Shown here: positions 34,128-41,621 of the stretch, piece after piece | Position numbering within the stretch: position 1 is the stretch's first letter | Layout of the letters: every line of letters starts with the position of its first letter | NCBI RefSeq assembly: GCF_000828085.3 | Contig: NZ_JXCA02000019.1 | Span: 300,300-359,655 of the forward strand | Origin: Scytonema tolypothrichoides VB-61278 | GTDB lineage: Bacteria; Cyanobacteriota; Cyanobacteriia; Cyanobacteriales; Nostocaceae | Reading direction: 5' to 3' | DNA: 59,356 nt | Notes under the pieces: generated by a model | What the model was told of the DNA's origin: nothing | Seen by the model: the letters and a program-made list of their open reading frames with translations, nothing else | Databases searched by the model: none | Program-made: the position numbers and the translations under genes

Positions 34128-35723
34128 TTACGCGACAAAAATTTCACCAACATTGCTGCTGATGGTACTTGCTAACTGCCAGGGAACAACAGCAAGTAAG
34201 TCATCTTTCTGGAAGATTTGAGCGCCGTCGGCACTGTCAGCAAACCGCAGGTTATCGGTGCTACCCACCTTAAATTGGGTGGCACCAAGCTGGAAGTTGT
34301 TGATAGTATCATAGCCAACTCCTGTTTCCAGCACAACGGTGGCAGCTCCTGCACCCAGCCATACGATATCTAAACCTTCCCCAGTGTTGATAAAGTCGTC
34401 ACCGCCATTGGCAAAGATGGTATCGTTACCAGCGCCAGCTAGAATCCTATCTGCTTGGGAACCCCCGTAGATTAGGTCGTCACCAGAACCACCTATCAAG
34501 GTATCTAATCCACCATTGCCGTAGATAATGTCATTTCCAGCACCGCCAGAGATGAATTCATTACTGGAAGAGCCGTAGATGGTATCATTTCCATTTCCAG
34601 CCAAGAGAGTATCGTTGCCACCATTGCCGTAGATAGTATCATTGCCACTAAGACCACTGATGGTTTCATCCGCATTGGTGCCGTAGACAACATCATCTCG
34701 TGGGGTTCCAATGCTAAATCCAGGAACTTTTGCTTGTGCTGCCAGTACTGCGAACAGCTCACTGGCACTGTAGGGAATGTTATTGAAACTCGGATTCAAG
34801 GACACCAAAACATTAGGTGGCAAACCAGGAACAACAACTGTTTGACCTTGAGTTGCACCTGGGTCTGACTCTGTATCAACTGTAATATACAGGGGAGTCT
34901 CTGGCGAGAAGTCTGGTTCACTGAGGTTAATTGCTGCAATGAGATCCCAGACAGGATTGGGGTCATTCCCGCTCTGAATGACCGTTAGTGCAAAGTCTAA
35001 AAACTCCGAGGAGATCACACTTTCGGGAGTGCCTGTAGCCCGCCAAGCTTCCAAATCGTCGCGGTCAAATGAAATCTGGTTCGTCGCATCAAGAGGAGTC
35101 AATTCTATTTTTAAGCCCCGCTCTCCTGCTGCAAACACCTCGGAGGCTGCAACCGGATCAACCCAAATGTTAAACTCGGCGACTTCGTTGGTAGCAAACG
35201 GTGGCTCTGGCAGTACACCCAGATTTCCAGGCACGAAGACTGCCCCTCCGAGAATTTGCACAACAGCAATGTTGTCGATAATCGAGGAGTCAAGGCGCAG
35301 GGCTTCTGCAATGTTGGTCAGCGAACCAGTTGCCAGAATTGCCACGGGTTCTGGTGATTGCTTCACTGTTTCCACAATCAGTTCTGCTGCATTCCGCGTC
35401 TCGAGCGATGGGGCTGTGTCTGGCAGGGTGACAAATGGTGCCCAGAAGGTATCCGAACCTTCCCGAATAAACTCTGGATAGGTGTTATTTCCGGATAAGG
35501 GGTCGGATCTACCAATCCCAACCGGGATGTTGGTATCTCCCAGTCGTCCTAGCATTCGAGCCAGATCATTTACAAAGCTTTCTGGACGTGCAATCCCCTG
35601 GTTAATGGTAATTGCCTCAATGTTGTACTTGGGATTAGCCAGCATAAATGCTAGAGCAGTCATCCCATCCTGACTACCATCGTCATCCACGATTAACGGA
35701 ATCGCTTTGGTGGAATCTACCAT
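34128..35723 (-). CDS. Nucleoside hydrolase-like domain fused to RTX calcium-binding repeats
   Basis: Residues 1-330 match the inosine-uridine nucleoside hydrolase fold: IPLIVDDDGSQDGMTALAFML (about 8-28), PVAILATGSLTNIAEAL (about 126-142), FNIWVDPVAASEVF and ELTPLDATNQ. Residues 341-460 are nonapeptide RTX repeats (GNDTIYGNGG, GNDIIYGNGG, GDDLIYGGS, GNDTIFANGG) that bind calcium and mark proteins for type I secretion without a signal peptide. The canonical DxDPGxDD metal loop reads D13-D14-D15-G-S-Q-D19-G20, so the second Asp of the DD pair is Gly, and the usual H-D near residue 260 reads W259-D260. It may be an extracellular hydrolase with altered metal binding, or a binding protein. Confidence 0.88.
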   Translation of the reverse strand: MVDSTKAIPLIVDDDGSQDGMTALAFMLANPKYNIEAITINQGIARPESFVNDLARMLGRLGDTNIPVGIGRSDPLSGNNTYPEFIREGSDTFWAPFVTLPDTAPSLETRNAAELIVETVKQSPEPVAILATGSLTNIAEALRLDSSIIDNIAVVQILGGAVFVPGNLGVLPEPPFATNEVAEFNIWVDPVAASEVFAAGERGLKIELTPLDATNQISFDRDDLEAWRATGTPESVISSEFLDFALTVIQSGNDPNPVWDLIAAINLSEPDFSPETPLYITVDTESDPGATQGQTVVVPGLPPNVLVSLNPSFNNIPYSASELFAVLAAQAKVPGFSIGTPRDDVVYGTNADETISGLSGNDTIYGNGGNDTLLAGNGNDTIYGSSSNEFISGGAGNDIIYGNGGLDTLIGGSGDDLIYGGSQADRILAGAGNDTIFANGGDDFINTGEGLDIVWLGAGAATVVLETGVGYDTINNFQLGATQFKVGSTDNLRFADSADGAQIFQKDDLLAVVPWQLASTISSNVGEIFVA

Positions 35724-36039
35724 TGCTTTTTCTCTTGTTGTGATGTGATTAGCTTGACGGTACTAACTTTTTCACATGTACCTTATTTAACAATAGAGAA
35801 TCTTGTACCAAAGTGAAAATATCCTTTTCTAGAGGAAACGACAAAGCTTGTAGAAAAGGTTGAAAAAGCATGAAATCATACACTATAGCAACAGACATAT
35901 CGTTTAGGACATCGTGTTTTGATTAAGAGGGAACTCTTAACAGGAAACAGGGAACAGGGAAATGTCCTAACAATTGTGGCGACTGCTATAAATGCGAAAA
36001 AATCGTGTTTTCACTAGATATTTTCAGATCGCCTACATC
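35724..36039. other. Gap between the nucleoside hydrolase and aldo/keto reductase genes
   Basis: No gene. It holds the promoter side of the nucleoside hydrolase gene (both flanking genes are on the minus strand, so this region leads the hydrolase and follows the reductase) and MITE-like copy 3 at 35883-35990. A plus-strand open frame from 35992 is antisense to the reductase gene and not credible. Confidence 0.5.
35883..35990. repeat. MITE-like element, copy 3 (family C)
   Basis: Ends CTATAGCAACAG and GACTGCTATA, with subterminal TTTAGGACAT and ATGTCCTAAC in inverted orientation. This copy shows the terminal inverted repeat on both sides most clearly. The middle has GGGAACTCTTAACAGG and GGAACAGGGAA. 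Confidence 0.65.
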
Positions 36040-37035
36040 CTAACGATTAAGCGTGTGCATAAATGCATCGGGATACCGTGTCCCTGCTGCAACTCCCATC
36101 GGTGCAACTTCTTCAATACGCTGCAAATCATCGTCGTTCAATTCAATCTCGATCGCCTGCAAATTCTCTTCAAGTCGCTCACGCCGTTTTGTTCCCGGAA
36201 TTGGCACGATGTCTTCGCCTTGTGCAAGCAACCATGCGAGAGCGAGTTGTGCTGGTGTACAGTTCTTCTGGGTTGCAATTTCTTTAATCTTTTTCACAAG
36301 TTGCAAATTGCGTTCAAAATTCTCGCCTTGAAAGCGTGGTGTGTGGCGACGATAATCATCAGGTGCAACGTCTTGTGGTTTCTCAAATGCACCAGTTAAA
36401 AATCCGCGTCCGAGTGGTGAGTAAGCGACTAATCCAATTCCCAGTTCACGACAAACCGGCAGTACTTCAGTTTCTGGTTCCCGTGTCCAGAGACTATATT
36501 CGGTTTGTAGCATGGTAATTGGATGAACAGTGTGGGCACGACGCAATGTTTCTGCTCCGGCTTCAGACAATCCGACGTAGCGAATTTTGCCTTCTTTGAC
36601 GAGTTCTCCCAATGTTCCAACTGTGTCTTCAACTGGCACGTTTGGGTCAATTCTGGATGGATAGTACATATCAATGTAGTCAACGCGCAGTCTTTGTAAG
36701 CTATAAGACAAGAAGTTACGCACGGCAATGGGGCGATTATCGGAACCGAGAAAACCACCATCGTGGTTGCGTAGTGTACCAAATTTTACTGAGATAAAAA
36801 CTCGTTCACGCGGAATATCTTTAATGGCTTGGCGAATCAGTTCTTCATTGTGTCCGACTCCATAGAAGTCGCCTGTATCGAGAAAGTTCACGCCGAGTTC
36901 GATCGCCTGACGAATGGTTGCAATGCTTTGAGCATCATTCGTTTGCCGTCCACCATAAAAATCCGACATGCCCATACAGCCCAAACCCAAAGCTGATACT
37001 TGAGCATCAGATTTTCCGAGTTTGCGGTATTTCAT
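36040..37035 (-). CDS. Aldo/keto reductase
   Basis: This 331-residue NADPH-dependent reductase has a TIM-barrel pattern: [28 protein letters not shown], catalytic D-x4-Y in [17 protein letters not shown] (about 50-66), K in FISVKFGT (about 84), and the NADP site [18 protein letters not shown] (about 275-292). The usual catalytic-His segment (LHRxDP) reads YYPSRIDP, i.e. His replaced by Ser; a large bacterial subgroup with PAR or PSR here exists as I recall, so this is a subfamily trait, not necessarily a defect. The TetR gene 144 bases upstream on the same strand is a likely regulator. Substrate unknown. Confidence 0.92.
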   Translation of the reverse strand: MKYRKLGKSDAQVSALGLGCMGMSDFYGGRQTNDAQSIATIRQAIELGVNFLDTGDFYGVGHNEELIRQAIKDIPRERVFISVKFGTLRNHDGGFLGSDNRPIAVRNFLSYSLQRLRVDYIDMYYPSRIDPNVPVEDTVGTLGELVKEGKIRYVGLSEAGAETLRRAHTVHPITMLQTEYSLWTREPETEVLPVCRELGIGLVAYSPLGRGFLTGAFEKPQDVAPDDYRRHTPRFQGENFERNLQLVKKIKEIATQKNCTPAQLALAWLLAQGEDIVPIPGTKRRERLEENLQAIEIELNDDDLQRIEEVAPMGVAAGTRYPDAFMHTLNR

Positions 37036-37179
37036 TGGTTTTGACTCCTTTATTTGGGGGCTGATTTGATAACTAATTACAAAATTTGAAATTTGTCATA
37101 CAGACATTGAAATACTATCCTACTTGCCAACAAAATGACAAGTGACAATTATTGAAAAGTGTCACAAAATTCGTTCTGA

Positions 37180-37788
37180 TTAGATTTTCCCTGCTGCTAG
37201 TGCTGCGGTGAGCAGTTGAACGACGGCGATCGCCTGTTTTTCCATCGGCTGACCGGCAGATTCTCGAATCATCAAGGGATGGTGAAACTTGAGGGTAGCG
37301 GCACTCACCGCTTCAGTTGCTAGCGACAAATCGGTAATCTGGAACTCACCAGTTGTGACTCCACAGGTCAAAATTTCGTTGAGAATAGAAGACAAGACTT
37401 GCAAGTGATGATCAACCACTGTGCGATCGGCTTTGAGAATAGCGAGATAAGCATCAAAGAGTTCTGGTTCAGCGGCAAGTTTGTCTCGTTTGAGCCGATA
37501 CAGTTCTAACACGTAAGCTTGGAGGCGATCGCCAGCAGAACCTGGTTGTTGCGTACGATCTCGCAGGGCTTGTTCTATACCACTGAACCATCGTTCTACG
37601 ACGGCATCCATCACATCAGCTTTGGTTTTGAAGAAGCGATAAACATTGGCGTGCGACATTTTACAGGCACGAGCAATTTCACTGATAGTGGTGCGGGCGT
37701 AGCCATACCGCCGTAGGTGAACCTCAGCCGTTGCTAAAATCAGTTCCCGTGTCTGTTCGGCAGTACGTTCTGCTTGTGCCATTCCCAT
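37180..37788 (-). CDS. TetR/AcrR-family transcriptional regulator
   Basis: This 202-residue repressor has an N-terminal helix-turn-helix domain: TRELILATAEVHLRRYGYARTTISEIARACKMSHANVYRFFKTKADVMDAVVERWF (about 13-68). The C-terminal ligand domain is helical, with REs such as PELFDAYLAILKADRTVVDHHLQVLSSILNEI. It probably controls itself and the adjacent aldo/keto reductase, both transcribed leftward (inference). The start is at 37788 or the second ATG at 37782. The ligand is unknown. Confidence 0.92.
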   Translation of the reverse strand: MGMAQAERTAEQTRELILATAEVHLRRYGYARTTISEIARACKMSHANVYRFFKTKADVMDAVVERWFSGIEQALRDRTQQPGSAGDRLQAYVLELYRLKRDKLAAEPELFDAYLAILKADRTVVDHHLQVLSSILNEILTCGVTTGEFQITDLSLATEAVSAATLKFHHPLMIRESAGQPMEKQAIAVVQLLTAALAAGKI

Positions 37789-37888
37789 TCATAACTCATC
37801 GTTCTAGAGGTAACATATTTTGACACTTGTTAGCTTACAGTCGGTAAACTACTCCATCCTGCGCTTTCGCTTGGTTGCAAGACCTGCA

Positions 37889-37962
37889 AAAGCAAGAAAC
37901 CCCCGGCTTGTTGTGGGAAGCGAGCAAAGCGAAATTCCCACAGCCGTGGGCAGTGTCAATTG
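37889..37962 (+). mobile_element. Solo IS200/IS605-type right end upstream of the tnpB element
   Basis: ACCCCCGGCTT ... CCCACAGCCGTGGGC followed by AGTGTCAAT repeats the ending of the tnpB element (39718-39747). A stem TGTGGGAA ... TTCCCACA is inserted in the middle. It appears to be the right end of a former neighbouring element in the same orientation, or part of the left side of the present one. Confidence 0.4.
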
Positions 37963-38081
37963 GATGTATTGCTAATCTGGTTTTTGACTATTACAGTATC
38001 GGGAGCAGAAAGCCCATGAGGATGTGGCCGACTCAGGAGGACACAGCCGTCCTTTAGGCATGGGATGAATGCGAAGCACCT

Positions 38082-38222
38082 TTAGGTGCCGTCAAGTTTT
38101 TCTAATGAACGTATCCATTCACGAACTAAATCTGTCTTGGTTCGTTTAGTTTTATCTACGTATTTTTCTAAAATTCTCATTTCATGTTCTGGTACTCGAA
38201 TACTTAATCTAATTTCTTTCAT
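38082..38222 (-). CDS. Short ribbon-helix-helix protein divergent from tnpB
   Basis: A 46-residue frame from ATG 38222 to TAA 38082, translated by hand: MKEIRLSIRVPEHEMRILEK then YVDKTKRTKTDLVREWIRSLEKLDGT. It has the RHH (CopG/Arc-like) pattern: an N-terminal beta strand with alternating residues, then two helices with TKTDLVREWI. RHH proteins bind DNA as dimers. The start is 16 bases from the tnpB start on the other strand, so it probably represses tnpB or its own promoter (inference). Such small RHH genes beside tnpB occur in cyanobacterial IS elements as I recall. A GCACCT-TT-AGGTGC hairpin overlaps its stop. Confidence 0.7.
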   Translation of the reverse strand: MKEIRLSIRVPEHEMRILEKYVDKTKRTKTDLVREWIRSLEKLDGT

Positions 38223-38237
38223 ACCTGTGTTGCATAT

Positions 38238-39500
38238 ATGAACACAAAAATGCTAACATATATTTATCGTCAACAGGTCGAAGCGATGCTAGTTTTAGAA
38301 GCTAAGTTAAAAGGTAAGCAAAGTCAGTACAATTCAATAGATGAAGCTGTTAGGACTGCTCTGTTTATCCGCAACAAGGCTCTAAGACACTGGATGGATA
38401 ACGGCAGGTGCTTCAAGTCGGGAGACCCGGACGCCAGATACCTCTGTCGGGAAACCCTCATCAAGTACTGGCTCCCCAACGCACTGCCTCATAAAGATGT
38501 TGGTAAAAATGACCTACAGAAACTTTGCGCTGTTTTAGCCAAGGAGTTTGATTTCGCCAACAACCTTAACTCTATGGCACGTCAAGCTTCTGCGGATAAA
38601 GCATGGTTAGCCATTGCTAGATTTTATGACAATTGCAAGAAACAAAAACCAAGTAAAAAGGGATTCCCGCGATTGAAAAAGCGTGGTCATTCTGTAGAGT
38701 ACAAAACATCAGGATGGAAGCTATCAGCAGATAGAAAATACATCATATTTAGTGACGGTTTTAATATTGGCAAGCTTAAGTTAATTGGTACTCGTGACCT
38801 AAGTTTCTACTCTGTTAAGCAGATTAAGCGTGTCAGAATAGTTAAACGTGCTGACGGTTATTATTGTCAATTCTGTGTTGATATTGAACGCAAAGAACAA
38901 TATCAACATAGTGGGAATCAAGTAGGAATTGATGTAGGTCTTGAGTTTTTCTACACTGATTCTGAAGGTAGAACAGTAGAGAATCCTAGACTATTTCGTA
39001 AGTCTGAGAAAGCTTTAAAACGCAAACAACGTCAAGTTTCAAAGAGTAAAAAAGGTTCATTGAATCGCCGTAAAGCTGTTAAAAAATTAGCGAAAAAGCA
39101 CCTCAAGGTAAGTAGACAGAGGAAAGATTTTGCTGTTAAGACAGCAAGAACTCTAGTCCAGTCAAACGACTTGGTAGTTTATGAGGACTTGCAGGTAAAG
39201 AATATGGTCAAAAACCATCATTTAGCTAAATCTATCAGCGATGCATCGTGGTCAATGTTCACTGATTGGGTGGACTACTATGCCAAAGTTTTTGATACTT
39301 GGGCGATAGCAGTTGCACCACATTATACGTCACAAGATTGTTCAGTTTGTGGGACACGAGTTAAAAAATCGTTGTCTACTCGCACCCACAAATGCCATTC
39401 TTGCGGAACAATCATGCACCGTGACCACAATGCAGCTAAACAAATATTGGCGAAAGGATTAAAAAGTGAGCCAGTGCGGTGGACGGGTTCCCCGGCATAA
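38238..39500 (+). CDS. tnpB: TnpB RNA-guided endonuclease with an in-frame repeat insertion
   Basis: TnpB, the IS605-encoded ancestor-type relative of Cas12, cuts DNA guided by an omega RNA from the element's right end. The RuvC residues are D232 (GIDVGLEFF), E316 (VYEDLQVKNM) and D396 (HRDHNAA); the zinc finger is C368-x2-C371 and C386-x2-C389. All are intact. The N-terminal part reads IRNKALRHWMDN, then an extra 30-odd residues (about 56-86: GRCFKSGDPDARYLCRE...), then VGKNDLQKLCAVLAKEF. The extra segment is coded by a family A repeat, as is the last part of the C terminus (SEPVRWTGSPA). The protein is 420 residues; activity with the insert is uncertain. Confidence 0.92.
   Translation: MNTKMLTYIYRQQVEAMLVLEAKLKGKQSQYNSIDEAVRTALFIRNKALRHWMDNGRCFKSGDPDARYLCRETLIKYWLPNALPHKDVGKNDLQKLCAVLAKEFDFANNLNSMARQASADKAWLAIARFYDNCKKQKPSKKGFPRLKKRGHSVEYKTSGWKLSADRKYIIFSDGFNIGKLKLIGTRDLSFYSVKQIKRVRIVKRADGYYCQFCVDIERKEQYQHSGNQVGIDVGLEFFYTDSEGRTVENPRLFRKSEKALKRKQRQVSKSKKGSLNRRKAVKKLAKKHLKVSRQRKDFAVKTARTLVQSNDLVVYEDLQVKNMVKNHHLAKSISDASWSMFTDWVDYYAKVFDTWAIAVAPHYTSQDCSVCGTRVKKSLSTRTHKCHSCGTIMHRDHNAAKQILAKGLKSEPVRWTGSPA
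38405..38490. repeat. Family A repeat inside tnpB
   Basis: AAGTCGGGAGACCCGGACGCC, CCTCTGTCGGGAAACCCTCATC and GGCTCCCCAACGCACTGCCTC match the intergenic block at 41268-41450 almost word for word. The insertion keeps the tnpB reading frame. Confidence 0.75.
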
Positions 39501-39600
39501 AGGAGCCAGCGCCGTGGGCGGGTTTCCCGACTTGAGGCGTCTGGCGTCAACTGGCGTATGCGCAAAGCGCACGCCCAGAGGGCTAAAGCCGTCAGGCGTG
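39465..39600. repeat. Family A repeat at the tnpB 3' end
   Basis: GAGCCAGTGCGGTGGACGGG, TTCCCCGGCATAAAGGAGCC and GGTTTCCCGACTTGAGGCGT follow each other; the tnpB stop codon lies inside the repeat, so the repeat also encodes the last residues of TnpB. Confidence 0.65.
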
Positions 39601-39747
39601 CCGTAGGCATACCCGAAGGGTACCGTAGGGCATACGGAATCTAAAGCTTGTGGACAGAACAACCTCTACCTGGGTGAGGAAACTCCTCTAGGCAAGTTGG
39701 CTGGATGAAGCAAGAATCCCACGGCTTCAAGCCGTGGGAGTGTCAAT
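39501..39747 (+). ncRNA. Putative omega RNA / right-end scaffold of the tnpB element
   Basis: In IS605-type elements the RNA that guides TnpB comes from the end of tnpB and the right end, with the guide lying just beyond the element. Here that stretch has the element-end hairpin at 39718-39738. The extent is inferred only from position, and a repeat inserted at 39500-39600 may have changed the RNA. Confidence 0.35.
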
Positions 39748-41049
39748 AGATTTCACTTCTTGAGGGACAACGAGAACTTTATCAACACGGTTTCCATCCA
39801 TATCCATGACTTCCAACCGCATACCCTGCCATTCAAAATGGTCTGCTGCTGAAGGTATGCGACCTAAATGCGCCATGACAAAACCACCCAATGTTTGATA
39901 ACTTCCTCGGTTTTCGTGTGACAACTCCTCAACATCGAAGAGTTCAAAAAATTCATCTACAGCCAACATACCATCTAACAACCAGGAACCATCCTCTCGT
40001 TGCACAATTTGAGGGTCTTCCTGGTCATCAATAGAAGGAACATCACCGACAATTTCTATCATGACGTCATTAAGAGTGACTAATCCCTGAATCACACCAT
40101 ATTCATCTACGACTAGCGCCATATGGGTGACGGTTTGCTTGAACAACTCCAAAACTTTCAAGCCTCGGGTGCTTTCTGGCACATATACGGGCTGTCGCAA
40201 TCCTACTGTTAAATCTAAGTTTTCACCACTGAAACTCCGGGCTAACAAGTCGGTGACTGGAATGATACCCAGCACATTGTCAAGTCCCCCTTGAGAAACT
40301 GGATAGCGGGAATAACCACCATCAATAATCTTGCGGCGATTTTCTTCGGTAGAGTCTTCCAAGTCCAGCCAAACAATATCAGGTCGGGGTGTCATGAAGG
40401 AACTGACGGGGCGATCGCCCAAGCGAAAAACTCGCTCAACCATATCTTGTTCTGCTTCCTCAAAGGTTCCCTCCTCAGTACCTTGTTCAATCAAGACTCT
40501 AATCTCTTCTTCTGTCACAAGTGGTTCTGTGGACGGCTTAATACCCAACAACCGCAGCACACTTTCTGTAGAAACACTCAACAAGTAAACGACAGGAGAT
40601 GTAATTTTAGACAACATCTGCATCGGTATGGCAATAACCGAAGCAATGGGTTCCGGGTGGTTTAAAGCGAGCCGCTTAGGTACCAGTTCACCAAGAATCA
40701 GTGTCAAATAAGTAATAACTAAAATTGCTAAGCCATTAGCCAACTGTTGTTTATAATGTGCCTGCAAAGGGATAAAACTTAGAATAGGCGTTAGTCTCTT
40801 GGCGATAGTTTCTTCACCATAAGCACCAGAGATGATGGTCAGGAGTGTGATCCCAATCTGAACAGTCCCTAGAAACTGATTCGGCGAGGATGCCAGTTCC
40901 AAAGCGACGCGTGCTTTAGCATCACCCCGGTCAGCAAGTTGTTGGAGACGCACCTTTCGTACGGAGAAAATCGCCAATTCTGACATGACAAACACAGCAT
41001 TGGCAAGAATTAAAAGAACAATAATTAGAATTTCGATTGTTGGAGACAT
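39727..41049 (-). CDS. CNNM/CorC family protein (DUF21, two CBS, CorC_HlyC domains)
   Basis: A membrane protein of about 440 residues from ATG 41049 (MSPTIEILIIVLLILANAVFVMSELAIFSVRK). DUF21 transmembrane domain (about 1-190) is followed by two CBS motifs (PRPDIVWLDLEDSTEENRRK ... YPVSQGGLDNVLGIIPVTDLL and TVTHMALVVDEYGVIQGLVTLNDVMIEIVG) and a CorC_HlyC C-terminal domain (DGSWLLDGMLAVDEFFELF, GGFVMAHLGRIP). Relatives are proposed Mg/Co efflux or metal-homeostasis proteins. The open frame extends 32 codons further upstream, but that part is not typical. The last five residues (DTPTA) and the stop are supplied by the right end of the tnpB element inserted after VKSI. Confidence 0.9.
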   Translation of the reverse strand: MSPTIEILIIVLLILANAVFVMSELAIFSVRKVRLQQLADRGDAKARVALELASSPNQFLGTVQIGITLLTIISGAYGEETIAKRLTPILSFIPLQAHYKQQLANGLAILVITYLTLILGELVPKRLALNHPEPIASVIAIPMQMLSKITSPVVYLLSVSTESVLRLLGIKPSTEPLVTEEEIRVLIEQGTEEGTFEEAEQDMVERVFRLGDRPVSSFMTPRPDIVWLDLEDSTEENRRKIIDGGYSRYPVSQGGLDNVLGIIPVTDLLARSFSGENLDLTVGLRQPVYVPESTRGLKVLELFKQTVTHMALVVDEYGVIQGLVTLNDVMIEIVGDVPSIDDQEDPQIVQREDGSWLLDGMLAVDEFFELFDVEELSHENRGSYQTLGGFVMAHLGRIPSAADHFEWQGMRLEVMDMDGNRVDKVLVVPQEVKSIDTPTA

Positions 41050-41621
41050 CTGTAAAAACTGCCGATAGCATCGGCAAACTGTGCTTAACCTTAACCTTTT
41101 ACTATCTAGTATGCAACGTGTGATTACCAAACACTCTGGATACACAAAACTCGATAATTGACCGGAACTAAGGGTGTAGGGGTATAGGGGTGTAGGGGGA
41201 AGAGGGATCTTCTTTGTCGTACAGCTCTACCCCGAACCCAGAAGGACTCAAGCCCACGCCAGATGTCTCAAGTCGGGAGACCCTTATGCCTGCGGCACGT
41301 CTACGACGAACGGCAGTCACTCATGGGGGAACCCCAACGCCAGATCCCTCTGTCGGGAAACACTCATCAAGGACTGGCTCCGCAAGGCGCTGCTCTGGGC
41401 AACGCACTGCCTCCCCAAGACCGCGCTGCCTCACCCCGACACTGGCTCCTTAATTCATTGATGGGGAAAAAACTAAGAAGCAGGGGAGTTGGGAGCGGTT
41501 ATGGTGGTATTCATGACTCCATAGCTAGACTTCTTTCTCTGTCTAGACTTTTAAAATAGTTGTGGTAAGCGTTACTATTATGCTTGCCCGCGAGAAGGAC
41601 TTCTTCATAATTTTGTGATCT
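41050..41621. other. Intergenic region between divergent corC and mfd, filled with repeats
   Basis: No gene. A family A repeat with several arms covers about 41265-41455 (GTCGGGAGACCC, GGGGGAACCCCAACGCCAGA, CTGTCGGGAAACACTCATC, GGCTCCGCAAGGCGC, GCACTGCCTCCCC). Before it, imperfect TAGGGGTGTAGGGG units lie near 41170-41200. The promoters of both genes must be here; none is clear. Confidence 0.55.

Larger units (their letters stand above)
37963..39747 (+). mobile_element. IS200/IS605-type (tnpB-only, IS1341-like) insertion element
   Basis: The element consists of a short RHH gene on the minus strand, tnpB on the plus strand and a right end formed by the hairpin CCCACGGCTT-C-AAGCCGTGGG and AGTGTCAAT. 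No TnpA (HUH transposase) is present, so mobility needs one in trans. The right boundary (about 39745-39747) is set by the corC frame, which runs into the element for its last five codons. The left boundary is uncertain to roughly 60 bases. Confidence 0.6.

Noticed and set aside
34978-35481. 167-residue open frame on the plus strand
   Set aside because: It is antisense to the nucleoside hydrolase gene, Ser/Ala/Arg-rich and without family features; a shadow of the real gene.
35992-36399. 135-residue plus-strand frame
   Set aside because: Antisense to the aldo/keto reductase gene, Cys/Phe-rich with no conserved motif.
41214-41559. Two overlapping plus-strand frames upstream of mfd
   Set aside because: Both are coded entirely by the family A repeat.
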